A stretch of 64,000 bases of DNA from CAIKMD01 sp963740675 (GTDB taxonomy: Bacteria; Pseudomonadota; Alphaproteobacteria; ATCC43930; CGMCC-115725), in assembly GCA_963740675.1 (NCBI GenBank), contig CAVUFS010000009.1:248001-312000 (forward strand), written 5' to 3'. A program made the translations under genes and the position numbers. Below the pieces are notes generated by a model that was not told the DNA's origin, did not search any database, and saw nothing but the letters and a program-made list of their open reading frames with translations. Shown here in pieces: positions 28,525-37,469 of the stretch; the stretch's first letter is position 1; every line of letters starts with the position of its first letter.

Positions 28525-29589
28525 TCAGGTGTTAGCCAGACGCGGCACGAGTCGCTTGGCATTGCCGGCATGGATCGCCGCAAGATCTTTCGCCGACAAG
28601 CCACGTTGATCGAGCGCATCGAGCTGGTCATTGGCGAAATAGGGGAAGTCCGTGCCGTAAGTGATGTTCGTCATCGGCGCGAGCTTCGTCAGCGCGGCGA
28701 AAGACGGTGCCGCCGTGACGTTGACGGTGTCGTAATGCAGCCGCTCCAGCTCAGCCATCACGCCGTTCGGCGCGATATCGTGAATGTTCTTCGCCGTCTT
28801 GAAGAACGCGTCCATGCGGCCGGCGATATAGGGCGTCGCACCGCCGCCGTATGAGAACAGCCATTTGATATCGCGGTAACGCACAAGCGCGCCATTCGCG
28901 AGCAAGCTCATCACCGCGCGCGTCATGTCGAAGGTCACTTCGCCGACAGCCGGATTGACGTTCGGCCCGACTTTCAGCGCGCCGCAGCAATCGGGCACCG
29001 GCCCGTGGAAGAACACGACGGCTTTGCGCCGGTTCAGCTCTTCCCAGAGCGGATTGTAATAAGGATCGCCCGGATAGCGGCCATTGGCGCTCGATTGAAT
29101 ACCGATGCCGTCGGCATGCACCTGGTCGAGCGCGTATTCGGCCTCTTTCAACGAGCTGTCGACATCGATCATGTTGAGCGGCGCGAACAGGCCGAAACGG
29201 CCCTTATGATCGCTCATCATCTTCGCCGCGAAATCGTCGCAAGCGTGAATGACGTTGGTCGCCTTCTGCGCATCGATACCCCAGAAGCCTTCGCGGATCG
29301 AGGCGAGCGACAGCATCGCCGTCTGCACGCCGCCGCGATCCATCTCGTCGAGCGCGACTTGCGGCGTCCATCCTGCGATGCGCGGATCGGGCGCGGCGTG
29401 ATGCGCGTCGCCCCAATCCTGCGACAGTTTCAGGTATTCGGGCGCCCAGAAGTGGAAATGCGTGTCGATGACGCCGTGGTGCTTGGCGGCAGGCTTTTTG
29501 GTTTGCGATTGAGCCAGGCCAGCCACCGGCAGCGCCATCGCGGCACTCGCCGCCGCGACCGCGGCCATGAATTCACGCCGTGATGTCAT
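28525..29589 (-). CDS. Tat-exported amidohydrolase (ACMSD-like), paralogue 1
   Basis: A 354-residue metal-dependent hydrolase or decarboxylase of the amidohydrolase_2 family. Seen: a twin-arginine signal (TSRREFM then a hydrophobic stretch to LAQ), the first metal motif VIDTHFHFWAPEY (HxH), a His in VFFHGPVPDCCG, and NITYGTDFPYF with the metal Asp near the C-terminus. Closely similar to the upstream gene, so the pair arose by tandem duplication. Export through Tat implies metal loading in the cytoplasm and action in the periplasm. The substrate is unknown. Confidence 0.87.
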   Translation of the reverse strand: MTSRREFMAAVAAASAAMALPVAGLAQSQTKKPAAKHHGVIDTHFHFWAPEYLKLSQDWGDAHHAAPDPRIAGWTPQVALDEMDRGGVQTAMLSLASIREGFWGIDAQKATNVIHACDDFAAKMMSDHKGRFGLFAPLNMIDVDSSLKEAEYALDQVHADGIGIQSSANGRYPGDPYYNPLWEELNRRKAVVFFHGPVPDCCGALKVGPNVNPAVGEVTFDMTRAVMSLLANGALVRYRDIKWLFSYGGGATPYIAGRMDAFFKTAKNIHDIAPNGVMAELERLHYDTVNVTAAPSFAALTKLAPMTNITYGTDFPYFANDQLDALDQRGLSAKDLAAIHAGNAKRLVPRLANT

Positions 29590-29607
29590 GCTTTAAGCCT
29601 TCGCTCC

Positions 29608-30705
29608 CTATGCCTTCGCGAGCCGCGGGATCAGCCGCTTGGCATTGCCCGACAGGATCGCCGCCTGATCCTTCGGCGAGAGATGCCGCCGATCGAGATC
29701 GTCGAGCTGGTCGTTGTTGAAATAGAAGTAATCCGTACCATAGAGGATGTTCGCGATCGGCAGGAATTTCATGATCGCCGCCATCGACAATTCATTCGTC
29801 ACGTTGACGGTATCGACATGGAATTTCTTAAGCTCGTTGTAGACACCCTGCGGCGCGATCTCGCGGGCGTTCTTCATCTTCTCGATGAAATTGTTGATGC
29901 GGCCGGCGACGAAAGGCAGCGTGCCGCCGCCATAGGCGATGATCCACTGGATATTTGGATATTTCTGCAACGCGCCGCTGGTCAGCAGGCTGGCGCAAGT
30001 GCGCGTCACGTCGAAGGTCACTTCGACGACCGAGCCGAACATGCCGGGCCCATCCTTGATCGCCGAGCAGCAGGCATTGTTCGGGCCGTGCACGAAGACG
30101 ACCGTCTTGCGGCGATTGAGCTCTTGCCAGATCGGGTCGTAGCTCTCGTCGCCGAGATAGACCCCGTTATAGCTCGATTGCAGCCCGATGCCGTCGGCAT
30201 GCGCCTGATCGAGCGCGTATTCGGCATCTTTCAGCGAGCTGTCGGCATCGAGCATGTTGAGCGGCGCGAAAAGACCGAAGCGGCCCTTGTGGTCTGCGAC
30301 GGTTTTCGCACCGTAATCGGCACAGGCGCGGCAGACTTTGGACGCTGCGGGCGCATCGAGACCCCACATGCCTTGGCTGATCGAGGCGAGCGACAGCATC
30401 GCGGTCTGCACGCCGGCGCTGTCCATCTCGGCGAGCGAGACTTCGGGCTTCCAATTCTGCATCTGGGGCGCATGCGGCACATGATGCGCGTCTTCCCAAT
30501 CGTCCTGCGCCTTCAGATATTCCGGTGCCCAGAAATGATGATGGACATCGATGACGCCGTGATGTTTCGGTTTTGCCGCCGCCGCAGGTTGCTGGGCCTG
30601 CTGGCCGAAAGCGAGACCTGAGGCCATTGTTGCCGCGGCACCGGCCGCCGCGAGCCCGGTCAGGAACGCACGGCGTGACGCCGCATCGCTAAAATGCTCT
30701 GTCAT
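29608..30705 (-). CDS. Tat-exported amidohydrolase (ACMSD-like), paralogue 2
   Basis: The ATG at 30705 is chosen for its strong GGGAGG box 5 bases upstream; the longer open frame has no such signal. The 365-residue product has a twin-arginine leader (ASRRAFLTG ... LAFGQ), the HxH metal motif (VIDVHHHFWAPEY), VFVHGPNNACCS and NILYGTDYFYF. It is the first of three co-directional genes (18 bp to the next). The same family notes as for paralogue 1 apply. It diverges from a quinone oxidoreductase gene 131 bp away. Confidence 0.88.
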   Translation of the reverse strand: MTEHFSDAASRRAFLTGLAAAGAAATMASGLAFGQQAQQPAAAAKPKHHGVIDVHHHFWAPEYLKAQDDWEDAHHVPHAPQMQNWKPEVSLAEMDSAGVQTAMLSLASISQGMWGLDAPAASKVCRACADYGAKTVADHKGRFGLFAPLNMLDADSSLKDAEYALDQAHADGIGLQSSYNGVYLGDESYDPIWQELNRRKTVVFVHGPNNACCSAIKDGPGMFGSVVEVTFDVTRTCASLLTSGALQKYPNIQWIIAYGGGTLPFVAGRINNFIEKMKNAREIAPQGVYNELKKFHVDTVNVTNELSMAAIMKFLPIANILYGTDYFYFNNDQLDDLDRRHLSPKDQAAILSGNAKRLIPRLAKA

Positions 30706-30836
30706 GATGTCCTCCCGTGATCGCCACTTAGCTGGGCTTGGGCGCCACTTTGCCGATCTTTGCCCGGCGTGACAAGGTTTTGATTGATCACTAGATTTTG
30801 CGGTCGCAACGCTGCGCGACAAGCAAGGAGGCGCCG

Positions 30837-31808
30837 ATAACTCACGCAATCCGCATCCACAAGACCGGCGGCCCCGAGGTTCTCACCTGGGAAGAAGTTC
30901 AGATCGGCAAACCCGGCCCGGGTGAGGCCCGCATCCGCCAGACGGCGGTCGGTCTCAATTTCATCGACACCTACAATCGCAGCGGCATTTACGCGGTGCC
31001 GATGCCCACCGTGCTGGGCAACGAGGCGGCAGGTGTCATCGAAGAGCTCGGCCCGGGCGTTACCGATCTAAAAGTCGGCGACCGCGTCGCTTACGGCAAC
31101 GCGCCCATCGGCTCCTATACCGAGGCGCGACTTATCCCGGCGGGCCGGCTGGTAAAGCTTCCCGACGGCGTCAGCGACCAGCAAGCCGCCGCGATCATGC
31201 TCAAAGGTCTCACGGCCTGGTACCTGCTGCGCCAGACTTATCGCGTGAAGCCGGGTGAGACGATCCTCTTCCACGCCGCTGCCGGCGGCGTCGGCTCGAT
31301 CGCCTGCCAATGGGCCAAGCATCTCGGTGTCACGGTGATCGGCACCGCCAGCACCAGCAAGATGCCGCTCGCGACGCAGAACGGCGCGACGTATGTCATC
31401 GATTACACGAAGGAAGATTTCGTCAAACGCGTGGTCGAAATCACCGAGGGCAAGAAACTGCCCGTGGTCTATGACAGCGTCGGCAAAGACACCTTCATGA
31501 AATCGCTCGACTGCCTTGCGCCGCTCGGTTTGATGGTGTCGTTCGGGCAAAGCTCGGGCCTGGTCGAGCCGTTCAGCGTCAACATCCTGACGGGCAAGGG
31601 CTCGCTCTATGTGACACGCCCGACCCTGGCGCATTACGTGCCGACGACCGAGAAGCTACGCAACGCCGCGAAAGAGATGTTCGATCTCGTCGCCGCCGGC
31701 GTGCTGAAGATCGATATCGGCCAGACCTATCCGCTCAAAGACGCGGCCCAAGCCCATCGCGACCTCGAGGGCCGCAAGACGACAGGGTCGACGGTATTGA
31801 TGGTTTAG
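30837..31808 (+). CDS. Quinone oxidoreductase (zinc-independent MDR family), apparent ATA start
   Basis: A ~323-residue NADPH:quinone reductase-like protein. Seen: AIRIHKTGGPEVLTWEEVQ at the N-terminus, FIDTYNRSGIY, the nucleotide-binding ILFHAAAGGVGSIACQWAK (~150-168) and YPLKDAAQAHRDLEGRKTTG at the end. An AAGGAG box (30825-30830) is six bases before ATA (30837-30839), exactly where ATG (M-T-H-A-I-R) is expected; the frame is open upstream to a TTG at 30798, which would place the box inside the gene. Either a rare ATA start or a sequence error is possible. Confidence 0.85.
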   Translation: MTHAIRIHKTGGPEVLTWEEVQIGKPGPGEARIRQTAVGLNFIDTYNRSGIYAVPMPTVLGNEAAGVIEELGPGVTDLKVGDRVAYGNAPIGSYTEARLIPAGRLVKLPDGVSDQQAAAIMLKGLTAWYLLRQTYRVKPGETILFHAAAGGVGSIACQWAKHLGVTVIGTASTSKMPLATQNGATYVIDYTKEDFVKRVVEITEGKKLPVVYDSVGKDTFMKSLDCLAPLGLMVSFGQSSGLVEPFSVNILTGKGSLYVTRPTLAHYVPTTEKLRNAAKEMFDLVAAGVLKIDIGQTYPLKDAAQAHRDLEGRKTTGSTVLMV

Positions 31809-31855
31809 AGAGAGGGCTGTCAGCTTCCAGCTTTTAGCGCATCGCCCTCTCAGCC

Positions 31856-31920
31856 GTCATGCCCGCGAAAGCGGGCATCCAGCCGATGCCTATGGACCCC
31901 CGCTTTCGCGGGGGTGACGA
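31856..31920. repeat. Dispersed palindromic intergenic repeat
   Basis: GTCATGCCCGCGAAAGCGGG, CATCCAG, a spacer, then TGGACCCCCGCTTTCGCGGG and GGTGACGA: two hairpins with inverted ends. Nearly identical to the element at 47661. It lies between the convergent quinone oxidoreductase gene and rho. Confidence 0.85.
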
Positions 31921-31978
31921 GGATAAAGCAACGCAGAAAAGCTGAGAGCTGACGGCTGAGAGCCAGTAGCTTTCCGGT

Positions 31979-33236
31979 TTACGTATTCATTGCCTCAAAG
32001 AAATCGGCGTTGTTCTTCGAGTGCTTGAGCTTCTCGATGAGGAATTCGAGGCCGTCGGTCGGGCCCATCGGGCTCAAGACGCGGCGCAGCACCCACATCT
32101 TCGAGAGCGTGCCTTTCTCGACCAGCAGCTCTTCCTTGCGTGTGCCCGATTTGGTGATGTCGAGCGCGGGGAAGGTGCGCTTGTCGGCGATCTTACGATC
32201 GAGCACGATTTCGGAATTACCCGTGCCCTTGAATTCTTCGAAGATCACTTCGTCCATGCGCGAGCCGGTATCGATCAGCGCCGTCGCGATGATGGTTAGC
32301 GAGCCGCCCTCTTCGATATTGCGCGCCGCGCCGAAGAAGCGCTTCGGCCGCTGCAACGCATTGGCGTCGACGCCGCCGGTCAGCACCTTGCCGGATGACG
32401 GCACGACCGTGTTGTAGGCGCGGGCAAGCCGGGTGATCGAAATCCAGCAGGATCACGACGTCGCGCTTGGCCTCGACGAGGCGCTTGGCTTTCTCGATCA
32501 CCATCTCGGCGACTTGGACGTGGCGTATCGCCGGCTCGTCGAAGGTCGATGAGACGACCTCGCCTTTCACCGTCCGCGCCATGTCGGTGACTTCTTCCGG
32601 CCGCTCGTCGATCAGCAGCACCAGCAGATAGACCTCGGGATGATTGGCCGAGATCGCATGCGCGATGTTCTGCATCATCACGGTTTTGCCGGTGCGCGGC
32701 GGCGAGACGATCAGCGCGCGTTGGCCTTTGCCGAGCGGCGTAACGAGATCGATGACGCGGGTGGTGAGATCTTTCTTGGTCGGATCGCCGAGCTCGAGGT
32801 TGAGCTTCTCGTCGGGATAAAGCGGCGTGAGGTTGTCGAAATTGATCCGATGGCGCAGCTTGTCGGGCTCATCGAAATTGATCTTGTTGACTTTCAGCAG
32901 CGCGAAATAGCGCTCGCCGTCTTTGGGCGAGCGTATCTCGCCTTCGACCGTGTCGCCGGTGCGCAGGCCGAAGCGGCGCACCTGGCTGGGACTGACGTAG
33001 ATGTCGTCGGGGCCGGGCAGGTAATTGGCTTCCGGACTGCGGAGGAAGCCGAAACCGTCCTGCAGCACTTCGAGGACACCGTCGCCGTAGATCGCCTGGT
33101 CCTTGCTCGCGAGCGTCTTGAGGATCGCGAACATCATGTCCTGCTTACGCAGCGAGGACGCGTTCTCGATCTCAAGCTCCTCCGCGAACGCCAACAGTTC
33201 GGGCGGGGTTTTGCGTTTCAGTTCTTGCAAGTTCAT
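31979..33236 (-). CDS. rho: Transcription termination factor Rho (single-base frameshift near 32441)
   Basis: About 418 residues once the break is repaired. N-terminal frame: KTPPELLAFAEELEIENASSL, the RNA-binding cold-shock domain (DGFGFLRSPEANYLPGPDD), Walker A SPPRTGKTVMMQNIA and DERPEEVTDMAR, ending at VVILLD. The C-terminal frame resumes with SSGKVLTGGVDANALQRPKR to FFEAMNT. An extra A on the + strand (AAA for AA, 32440-32442) changes the expected DSITRLARAYNTVVPSSG; with it removed, the join is exact. Rho is essential in many bacteria, so an error in the sequence is more likely than loss of the gene. Confidence 0.93.
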
Positions 33237-33503
33237 GGAAATAAGGCCTTGGGGGGAAGCAATCGTGGCAGGAGGGAAAGCGCTCGACCGAGAAACGGTC
33301 TACCGGGTGGCCGAGACACGGCCGCGGAGGGCGAATGGCCAATCTGATGACCGAAAGTGCGGCTTCTTCGCGAGGTCAGAGGAGATTGGAGGCGCCCCGA
33401 CGGGCACGATCAGAATTACCCGAAAACACGCGTTGAAGTCAAATGGCAAACGCCGGAAAGCGCTCTTGGGGCGTCGGTGCGAATTTGGGTGATTGCGGAA
33501 ATA

Positions 33504-33749
33504 CTATTCGTTGGCGAACACGTAGCGCAGTCCGCGGCCCACCAAAAAGATGGCGATCCCGGCCAGAATGACAAGCCCAATGATGAAATTGCTGCTGTGC
33601 CAATAGCCGAAGACGATGCCGATGAACTCGCCGAGCCACATCACGCCAACGAAAGCGATCGCGGTCCAATGCAGGAAACGGCCAAGCCGGATCGCAATGG
33701 TCAGCTCGATCTCTTCCAAAGTACGCTGGCGCGGCCATAGCCATTTCAT
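33504..33749 (-). CDS. Small membrane protein, function unknown
   Basis: 81 residues with a basic N-terminus (MKWLWPRQRTLEEIE) and two hydrophobic segments (about residues 27-45 and 54-72). It follows hemJ on the same strand after 15 bp and has a weak GAAAGG box, so it is probably the last gene of hemE-hemH-hemJ. No known domain was recognised. Codon use fits the neighbours. Confidence 0.65.
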   Translation of the reverse strand: MKWLWPRQRTLEEIELTIAIRLGRFLHWTAIAFVGVMWLGEFIGIVFGYWHSSNFIIGLVILAGIAIFLVGRGLRYVFANE

Positions 33750-33764
33750 CGCGGGACCTTTCGC

Positions 33765-34211
33765 CTAAAACGGTTTCACCACCACGAGGATGACGATCGC
33801 GATCAGGATCAGCGTCGGCACCTCGTTCAGCATGCGATAGAAGCGCGCATCGTGCCGATTGCGGTCGGCGGCGAAATCGCGCTGCCACCGGATGCAGGCA
33901 TAATGCATTCCGGTCAGCGCCGCGACCAGCGCGAGCTTTCCATGAATCCAACCGGCATGCCAATCGACAACACCGGGCGTCAGCGCCAGCAAAATGCCGA
34001 AGGTGTAGGTCATCACCAGCGCCGGATGCATGATGCCGCGCAGGAGACGCCGCTCCATCACCTTGAAGGTCTCGCTGGTTTCGGAACCAGGCGTAGCACT
34101 CGCGTGGTAGACGAAAAGCCGCGGCAGATAGAGCAACCCCGCCATCCAGGCGACGACGCTGATGATGTGCAGCGCCTTGATCCAGGGATAGAGCGGGATC
34201 AGCGCGTTCAT
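33765..34211 (-). CDS. hemJ: Protoporphyrinogen IX oxidase HemJ
   Basis: A 148-residue, four-helix membrane protein that oxidises protoporphyrinogen IX. The start at 34211 (ATGA overlap with hemH) gives the family N-terminus NALIPLYPWIKALHIISVVA with the conserved His, then WMAGLLYLPRLFVYH and a C-terminal RFYRMLNEVPTLILI. The position next to hemH and hemE fits the heme pathway. Length is typical. Confidence 0.92.
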   Translation of the reverse strand: MNALIPLYPWIKALHIISVVAWMAGLLYLPRLFVYHASATPGSETSETFKVMERRLLRGIMHPALVMTYTFGILLALTPGVVDWHAGWIHGKLALVAALTGMHYACIRWQRDFAADRNRHDARFYRMLNEVPTLILIAIVILVVVKPF

Positions 34212-35239
34212 GCTGTACCGCAGGCGCAAAAGCCGAAACTCGGTGCGCAACGGCGCTTACCGCCATCGGGGGTGATCGCATTGCGGCTCGCCTGGGCTTC
34301 GCGAACCAGATTGGCGAGACCCGCGATATAGCTCGGCGTCGTCGATACGGTCGGCACGCGGACGTAATGCGGCACACCGCTTTGCGCAGCAAGATGGCCG
34401 TATTCGATATCGAGCTCGACCAAGGTTTCGGAATGCTCCGAGACGAAAGCGATCGGCGCAATGATCAGACCGCGTTTCTCGGTGCCGGCGCGGCGGATTT
34501 CGGCATCGGTCGCGGGACCCAACCATTCGAGCGGACCGACCCGGCTTTGATAGCAGACCGTGATATCGAGCTCCGGCCGGGCAAGCGCTTGGCGCAGCGC
34601 CGCCGCGGTCATCTCGATTTGCGATTGATAAGGATCGCCCCGTGCCACGGTGCGTTTCGGCAAGCCATGCGCCGAGAGTAATAACCGCGGCGTGCCTTTT
34701 TCCGGCGGCCAGGCGCCGAGGGCTTGGCGAATATTCTCGGCAAGGGCTGCGATGAAGCCCGGCTCGTCGGGCGCGCAACAGATCGCATGCGTCGGCGCGG
34801 TGATCTCGGCGCGTTTCGCGGCACGATGCCAATCGGTGAACGAGGAAGCCGTCGTCGTGCTCGAGAATTGCGGATAGAGCGGCAACAACACGATCTCATC
34901 CGCGTCCCATTGCTTGATCGCGCGCGCCGCCCGATCGGCGAAGGGATGCCAATAGCGCATGGCGATGAAGCACCGCGTCTCGCCGCCCAGCGCCGCTTCC
35001 AGCGCACGCGCTTGCGCCTCGGTATTTGGCACCAGCGGCGAGGCATTGCCGATTTTCGCATAGATCTGCTGCGCGATCGGTGCCCGGCGCGAGGAGATCA
35101 GCTTAGCGATCAGCCAACGCAGGGGATTGGGCAGGGCGATGATCGCCCGATCGGAAAACAGATTGTAGAGGAACGGCTCGACCGCTTCGGCGGAATCCGG
35201 TCCGCCCAGATTCATCAGCACAACGGCGAGCTTAGCCAT
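34208..35239 (-). CDS. hemH: Ferrochelatase
   Basis: A 343-residue enzyme that inserts Fe2+ into protoporphyrin IX. Seen: AVVLMNLGGPDSAEAVEPFLYNLF at the start (first block), MRYWHPFADRA, LPLYPQFSSTTTASS, LLLSAHGLPKRTVARGDPY with the catalytic His, and ITVCYQSRVGPLEWLGPATD and FVSEHSETLVELDIEY. The C-terminus (CAPSFGFCACG) carries cysteines often seen in this family in alphaproteobacteria. It overlaps hemE by 8 bp and hemJ by 4 bp. Confidence 0.97.
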   Translation of the reverse strand: MAKLAVVLMNLGGPDSAEAVEPFLYNLFSDRAIIALPNPLRWLIAKLISSRRAPIAQQIYAKIGNASPLVPNTEAQARALEAALGGETRCFIAMRYWHPFADRAARAIKQWDADEIVLLPLYPQFSSTTTASSFTDWHRAAKRAEITAPTHAICCAPDEPGFIAALAENIRQALGAWPPEKGTPRLLLSAHGLPKRTVARGDPYQSQIEMTAAALRQALARPELDITVCYQSRVGPLEWLGPATDAEIRRAGTEKRGLIIAPIAFVSEHSETLVELDIEYGHLAAQSGVPHYVRVPTVSTTPSYIAGLANLVREAQASRNAITPDGGKRRCAPSFGFCACGTA

Positions 35240-36266
35240 GCGTGCGGATCAACTCGCCGAGCCGGGCAACATGATCGGGCGGCGTTTCCGGCACGACGCC
35301 ATGACCGAGATTAAAGACGAAAGGTCCGCCGCTCAATCGATCGAGAATGCGACGAACTTCGTCTTCGAAGACCTTACCGCCCGCGACCAGGATTTTCGGA
35401 TCGAGATTGCCTTGCACGGCGCCCAGCGACTGCAGCGCGCAAGCTTCATCCAGCGTCGTATTGGCATCGATACTCAACGCATTGACACCAGTTTCAGCGA
35501 AATATTGCCGGTAGCGTGTGCCGATGCCGCGCGGGAAACCGATCACCGGCACATTCGGATGATCGCGATGCAGCCGCTCGACGATCTGTCTTGTCGGCGC
35601 GATCACCAGCCGCTGGAATTCGCTCTCCGGCACGATCCCGGCCCAGGTGTCGAAGAGCTGCACCGCTTCGACGCCGGCATCGATCTCCGCCGACAGATGC
35701 CGCACTGTCGCCTCGACCAACTTTGCGATGATCTCATCGAAACGGCCGTCGCTTCGCGCAGCCCAAGCAAGTATCTTCGCGAAATCGCGGCTCGACCCAC
35801 CTTCGATCATGTAGGTCGCAACCGTCCACGGCGCGCCGGCAAAACCGAGCAACGTCGTTTCTGGCGGCAACTGACCGACGATCGTCCGGATCGCGGCATA
35901 AACCGGCGCCAGGGTCTGATCGAGCTTGTCGAAGCTCAGCTCTTCGACATCGCTGTCATTGTGCAACGCGCTGAGCTTCGGTCCACCAGTCGGCTCGAAC
36001 CAAAGTTTCTGCCCGAGGGCCTGTGGCACCAGCAGGATGTCGGAAAACAGGATCGCGCCATCCATGCCGAAGCGCTTGATCGGCTGTAACGTCGCCTCAG
36101 CTGCCAAAGCCGGCGAATAGCAAAGATCGAGGAAGCTGCCGGCGCGTTCGCGCAGGGCTCGATATTCCGGCAGGTATCGCCCGGCTTGCCGCATGAGCCA
36201 ATACGGGATCGGCCGAACGGTCTCGCCTTGCAGTGCCCGAAAAAGGGGTTTTCCCCGTGCGGTCAT
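35232..36266 (-). CDS. hemE: Uroporphyrinogen decarboxylase
   Basis: A 344-residue enzyme that decarboxylates uroporphyrinogen III to coproporphyrinogen III. Seen: IPYWLMRQAGRYLPEYR (the UROD signature), DGAILFSDILLVPQAL, and LGFAGAPWTVATYMIEGGSS. A strong AAAGGAGG box precedes the ATG. It is the first gene of hemE-hemH-hemJ. In many alphaproteobacteria hemE flanks oriC, and the upstream gap here has the expected features. Confidence 0.97.
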   Translation of the reverse strand: MTARGKPLFRALQGETVRPIPYWLMRQAGRYLPEYRALRERAGSFLDLCYSPALAAEATLQPIKRFGMDGAILFSDILLVPQALGQKLWFEPTGGPKLSALHNDSDVEELSFDKLDQTLAPVYAAIRTIVGQLPPETTLLGFAGAPWTVATYMIEGGSSRDFAKILAWAARSDGRFDEIIAKLVEATVRHLSAEIDAGVEAVQLFDTWAGIVPESEFQRLVIAPTRQIVERLHRDHPNVPVIGFPRGIGTRYRQYFAETGVNALSIDANTTLDEACALQSLGAVQGNLDPKILVAGGKVFEDEVRRILDRLSGGPFVFNLGHGVVPETPPDHVARLGELIRTHG

Positions 36267-36650
36267 GCCTTGCTCTTAGCCTCCTTTCTTTAGAATCAAA
36301 AGGTAGTGGTAGGTAGTTGGAGGGTGGAATGCTGTGGATCACCGCTGAGCCGGATTTCATCCCGCACGCGAGCGGGTCGCTGCGAAAGCAAGTTGAAACC
36401 GTGTATAACCAAGGCCAATCGGGATGGTTATAACGATGATATCGGCTCTGGCGCAGCGCAGGAATTATGGGGAAAACGGGGACGGCGAGAAACACGCACC
36501 CGCTTATCCACGCATCGCAATTGGGTCGATCTTCTTATCCCCCGCTGTACGAAATCGGGATGAAATTGTTGCGGACGGGGGCAAATCAGCCTCATCGACC
36601 CAATCCGGTTCTTATCCCAATTTTATCCCGGCTTTCCCGGACGTTTATCC
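36267..36650. other. Probable chromosome replication origin (oriC) between hemE and ppsR
   Basis: A 384-bp gap between divergent hemE and ppsR holds five TTATCC-core DnaA-type boxes on the + strand: TTATCCACG (36504), TTATCCCCC (36535), TTATCCCAA (36612), TTATCCCGG (36623) and TTATCCATG (36645, running into the ppsR start). A minus-strand near-match TGATCCACA is at 36333-36341. AT-rich patches occur around 36410-36480. The best box matches TTATCCACA at 8 of 9. The same gene context carries oriC in Caulobacter-type chromosomes. No clear GATC or CtrA-site array was seen. Confidence 0.72.
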
Positions 36651-37469
36651 ATGACCCGCTTCCACCTTCATCTCGTCTCGGATTCGACCGGCGATACGGT
36701 CCATTCGGTTGCGCGTGCTTGTCTTGTCCAATTCGAGGATTCGGATGCGGTCGAGCACATCTGGTCGATGATCCGCACCAAATCGCAGATCGATCGCGTG
36801 ATCACCGGCGTCGGCGCCAATCCCGGCGTCGTCCTCTATACGCTGGTCAATGACGCGTTGCGCCAGCCGCTGATCGAAGGCTGCCGCAAGCTGCAAGTGC
36901 CGGCGATCCCGGTGCTCGACCCGGTGATCGGTGCGCTCGCCTCGTATCTCGGGCGTCAGGCGCGCGGTCTACCGGGCCAACAGCACATGCTCGATAGCGA
37001 ATATTTCCAACGCATCGATGCGATGACCTTCGCCCTCAATCATGATGATGGGCAATCGCTCTGGGGCTTGAACGACGCCGATGTCGTGCTGGTCGGTGTC
37101 TCACGCACCTCGAAGACGCCGACCTGCATCTATCTTGCCAATCGCGGGATCAAGGCGGCCAATGTGCCGATGGTCCCCGGTGTGCCGCTGCCACAGGAAG
37201 TATTCGAGCTGACAAGGCCGCTGGTCGTCGGCCTCACCAACGATCCCGACCGACTGATCCAGGTGCGGACGCAACGCCTGGCGTCGCTGCACCAACAAGA
37301 GCGCAGCGAATACACCGATCTCGACAAGGTCAGAGAAGAAGTCACGACGGCACGGCGGCTCTTCACCGAGCGTAACTGGCCGGTGATCGATGTCAGCCGC
37401 CGCTCGATTGAAGAGACGGCGGCCGCAATCCTCCGATTGCTGGCGCGGTCTCGCGGCGAAGAGACATGA
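36651..37469 (+). CDS. ppsR: Pyruvate,water dikinase / PPDK regulatory protein (DUF299)
   Basis: A 272-residue bifunctional kinase/phosphorylase that controls phosphoenolpyruvate synthase or pyruvate-phosphate dikinase. Seen: HLVSDSTGDTVHSVARA at the N-terminus, FALNHDDGQ, and the P-loop-like GVSRTSKTPTCIYLA (~154-168) of the family. Length is normal. Its ATG lies inside the last DnaA-like box. It heads a tight run ppsR-maf-aroE-coaE with 4-bp overlaps. Confidence 0.95.
   Translation: MTRFHLHLVSDSTGDTVHSVARACLVQFEDSDAVEHIWSMIRTKSQIDRVITGVGANPGVVLYTLVNDALRQPLIEGCRKLQVPAIPVLDPVIGALASYLGRQARGLPGQQHMLDSEYFQRIDAMTFALNHDDGQSLWGLNDADVVLVGVSRTSKTPTCIYLANRGIKAANVPMVPGVPLPQEVFELTRPLVVGLTNDPDRLIQVRTQRLASLHQQERSEYTDLDKVREEVTTARRLFTERNWPVIDVSRRSIEETAAAILRLLARSRGEET

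Noticed and set aside
31980..32417. Plus-strand open frames over rho as a separate gene
   Set aside because: They are antisense to the Rho C-terminal domain and carry no recognised motif.
32217..32450. Programmed frameshifting in rho
   Set aside because: No slippery heptamer or downstream structure was recognised and the other broken genes show the same type of one-base change.
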